Source: VXPQ01 sp965248175
GTDB lineage: Bacteria > Bacteroidota > Rhodothermia > Rhodothermales > VXPQ01
Direction of reading: 5' to 3'
Assembly (NCBI GenBank): GCA_965248175.1
Contig: OZ252093.1
Location: forward strand, 1,178,001-1,242,000
DNA: 64,000 bases
The notes below the pieces were generated by a model. That model was not told where the DNA came from. It searched no databases and was given only the letters and a program-made list of their open reading frames with translations. The position numbers and the translations under genes were made by a program. Of the stretch, positions 62,109 through 64,000 are shown one piece after another (positions within the stretch are counted from its first letter, which is position 1; every line of letters starts with the position of its first letter).

Positions 62109-64000
62109 ATGGCCAGCGTAAAGACGATACCGCTTGAAAAAACCCGCAATATTGGGATCATGGCCCATATTGATGCGGGGAAAACCACCACGACGGAGCG
62201 CATTCTGTTTTATACGGGGCGCCTCCATCGCATGGGAGAGGTGCATGAGGGTGGTGCTACAATGGACTGGATGGAGCAGGAGAAGGAGCGTGGCATTACG
62301 ATCACGAGTGCGGCGACCACCTGTTTCTGGAAAGATCATCGCATCAACATTATCGACACGCCGGGCCATGTGGATTTCACTATCGAAGTGGAACGTTCCC
62401 TGCGCGTGCTTGATGGAGCTATTGCGCTTTTCTGCGCTGTAGGAGGGGTGGAACCTCAATCCGAGACGGTATGGCGTCAGGCCAACAAGTATGGCGTGCC
62501 GCGCATTGCCTTTGTCAACAAGATGGATCGCACGGGGGCCGATTTCGAGAATACCGTGCAGATGATGCACGAACGGCTGAAAGCACATCCCATCCCTGTG
62601 CAGATTCCTATTGGTGCAGGGGACATGTTTCGGGGTGTAATCGATCTGATTGAGGACAAGGCTATTGTTTGGCACGACGAATCGCAGGGGGCGACCTGGG
62701 ATGAGATCGATGTCCCTGCGGATCTCAAGAAAGACGCTCGACACTGGCGCATTTACCTTCTCGAAGCGATTGCGGAGTACAACGATGCGCTCCTGATGAA
62801 GTATCTCGAAGGCGAGGAGATCACGGCGCAGGAAATCAGAACGGCGGTGCGCGCGGCTACATTAAACATCGACATCACGCCGGTTTTCTGTGGCTCCGCG
62901 TTCAAAAACAAGGGCGTGCAGCGTTTGCTGGACGGCGCCATTGCTTATCTGCCGGGCCCTGTTGACATTCCGGCGGTATCCGGCGTGCATCCCAGATCCG
63001 GACAGAAAGTGGAACGCCAGCCGGATCCGTCAGCCCCGTTCAGCGCCATTGCATTCAAAATCGCAACGGATCCCTACGTCGGGAAACTGACTTTTTTCCG
63101 CGTCTACAGCGGTACGCTCAACAAGGGTTCCCAGGTGCTGAATGCCTCCTCGCAGAAGAAGGAGCGGATTGGACGCATTCTCTTTATGCATGCGAACCAC
63201 CGCGAGGATGTCGAGCATGTAGTGGCTGGAGACATTGCGGCGGCAGTCGGGCTCAAGCAAATCAGAACGGGAGATACTTTGTGTGATCCCGGACACCCGG
63301 TTGTGCTCGAGCACATGGAATTTCCGGAGCCGGTCATTTGCATCGCGATCGAGCCGAAGACCAAGGCGGACGGGGACAAAATGTCGCAGGGCCTCATGAA
63401 GTTGTCCGAAGAAGACCCGACGTTCGTAGTCCGTACCGACGAGGAAACGGGACAGACGATCATTGCGGGGATGGGCGAATTACACCTTGAAATCATTGTG
63501 GACCGTCTGAAACGCGAGTTCCAGGTTGGCGCCAATGTCGGTCGCCCCCAGGTAGCGTATCGCGAAGCGATCACTGCCTCCTGGGACGAGCGCTACGTGC
63601 ACAAAAAGCAGACAGGGGGCCGCGGGCAATTTGCAGAGGTGCGCATCGAGTTCACGCCAACAGAGGATGGTGTGGGCTTCGAATTTGTCGACGAAGTCAA
63701 GGGGGGAAATATTCCGAAGGAGTTCATTTCCTCCGTAGAGAAGGGTATCAAGGCCGCTATGATGCAAGGACCATTGGCCGGTTATCCCATCGAAGGTGTA
63801 AAGGCTCGTCTCTACGACGGAAAATACCACGATGTGGATTCCGACCAGAATACCTTCGAGATTGCGGGTCGTATGGCTTTTCGTAGTGCGGCCCGAAAGG
63901 CAAGGCCGGTTATGAAGGAGCCCATTATGCATGTGGAGGTGGTCACACCGGAGGAGTACATGGGCGACGTGATTGGTGACCTGAACAGCCGTCGGGGGCG
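62109..64000 (+). CDS. fusA: Elongation factor G, 3' end outside window
   Basis: The first 630 residues of EF-G; the gene continues past the window edge. The translational GTPase has P-loop AHIDAGKTTTTER, switch II DTPGHVDF and NKMD for guanine binding. Domain II, III and IV sequences are intact as far as seen (KKQTGGRGQFAEV and GPLAGYPIEGVKARLYDG in domain IV). The ATG at 62109 is the usual family start and has only an A-rich stretch before it. It follows rpsG by 72 bp. Confidence 0.98.
   Translation, partial: MASVKTIPLEKTRNIGIMAHIDAGKTTTTERILFYTGRLHRMGEVHEGGATMDWMEQEKERGITITSAATTCFWKDHRINIIDTPGHVDFTIEVERSLRVLDGAIALFCAVGGVEPQSETVWRQANKYGVPRIAFVNKMDRTGADFENTVQMMHERLKAHPIPVQIPIGAGDMFRGVIDLIEDKAIVWHDESQGATWDEIDVPADLKKDARHWRIYLLEAIAEYNDALLMKYLEGEEITAQEIRTAVRAATLNIDITPVFCGSAFKNKGVQRLLDGAIAYLPGPVDIPAVSGVHPRSGQKVERQPDPSAPFSAIAFKIATDPYVGKLTFFRVYSGTLNKGSQVLNASSQKKERIGRILFMHANHREDVEHVVAGDIAAAVGLKQIRTGDTLCDPGHPVVLEHMEFPEPVICIAIEPKTKADGDKMSQGLMKLSEEDPTFVVRTDEETGQTIIAGMGELHLEIIVDRLKREFQVGANVGRPQVAYREAITASWDERYVHKKQTGGRGQFAEVRIEFTPTEDGVGFEFVDEVKGGNIPKEFISSVEKGIKAAMMQGPLAGYPIEGVKARLYDGKYHDVDSDQNTFEIAGRMAFRSAARKARPVMKEPIMHVEVVTPEEYMGDVIGDLNSRRG

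Noticed and set aside
1..64000. tRNA, rRNA, insertion sequences, phage, toxin-antitoxin or defence genes
   Set aside because: All larger gaps were read for cloverleaf ends, transposase motifs and terminal repeats; none was found, and every long gene has a housekeeping, envelope, transport or sugar assignment.

Overview
The window reads as chromosomal DNA of a high-GC member of the Bacteroidota/FCB group, with Rhodothermota-like bacteria (Salinibacter, Rhodothermus and relatives) as the best guess. The evidence is a type IX secretion (T9SS) cargo protein with a C-terminal sorting domain, a PorW/SprE-like lipoprotein, FtsX-type permeases of the Bacteroidota kind, single-chain glycyl-tRNA synthetase, and start codons that mostly lack a Shine-Dalgarno sequence. 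The genus is inferred, not proven. No phage, insertion sequence, CRISPR array, rRNA or tRNA gene was recognised.

Layout. 0-3 kb: housekeeping genes (3' end of rho, radC, glyS). 3.2-7.7 kb: an ABC export module (permease, adaptor, ATPase). 7.9-17.5 kb, minus strand: a tripartite RND efflux operon (TolC, adaptor, oversized pump) followed by mpl and an M19 dipeptidase. 17.7-41.9 kb: a large sugar-nucleotide region. It holds manC, fcl and gmd (GDP-L-fucose), ugd with a UDP-glucuronate epimerase-like SDR and uxs (UDP-GlcA, probably UDP-GalA, UDP-Xyl), and a wbpA/wbpB(wlbA)/wbpE/wbpD-like set predicted to make UDP-2,3-diacetamido-glucuronate. It also holds a nucleotidyltransferase, one glycosyltransferase, a GH16 lipoprotein, a T9SS cargo protein, a TPR protein, a hydroxyacid dehydrogenase and a sulfate-activation cassette (cysD, cysNC, SLC13 permease). 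42.2-49.2 kb: a very large polytopic histidine kinase and the Trk potassium system. 49.3-55.4 kb: housekeeping genes (HhH-GPD protein, hemB, cysS, moaB, yidD, hisI, pyk). 55.5-64 kb: a PorW/SprE-like TPR lipoprotein, ftsH, and the start of the str operon (rpsL, rpsG, fusA running off the window).

How it fits together. The central third supplies activated sugars and probably PAPS for a cell-surface glycan, but almost no glycosyltransferases and no flippase or polymerase are present, so assembly genes must lie elsewhere. The most suggestive arrangement is the T9SS cargo gene (27018-29201) lying between wbpA and wbpE/wbpD-like genes. In Porphyromonas gingivalis the Wbp/Vim pathway makes the sugar that links T9SS cargo to A-LPS, and a PorW-like T9SS component is encoded in the same window. 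A shared role here is an inference that can be tested.
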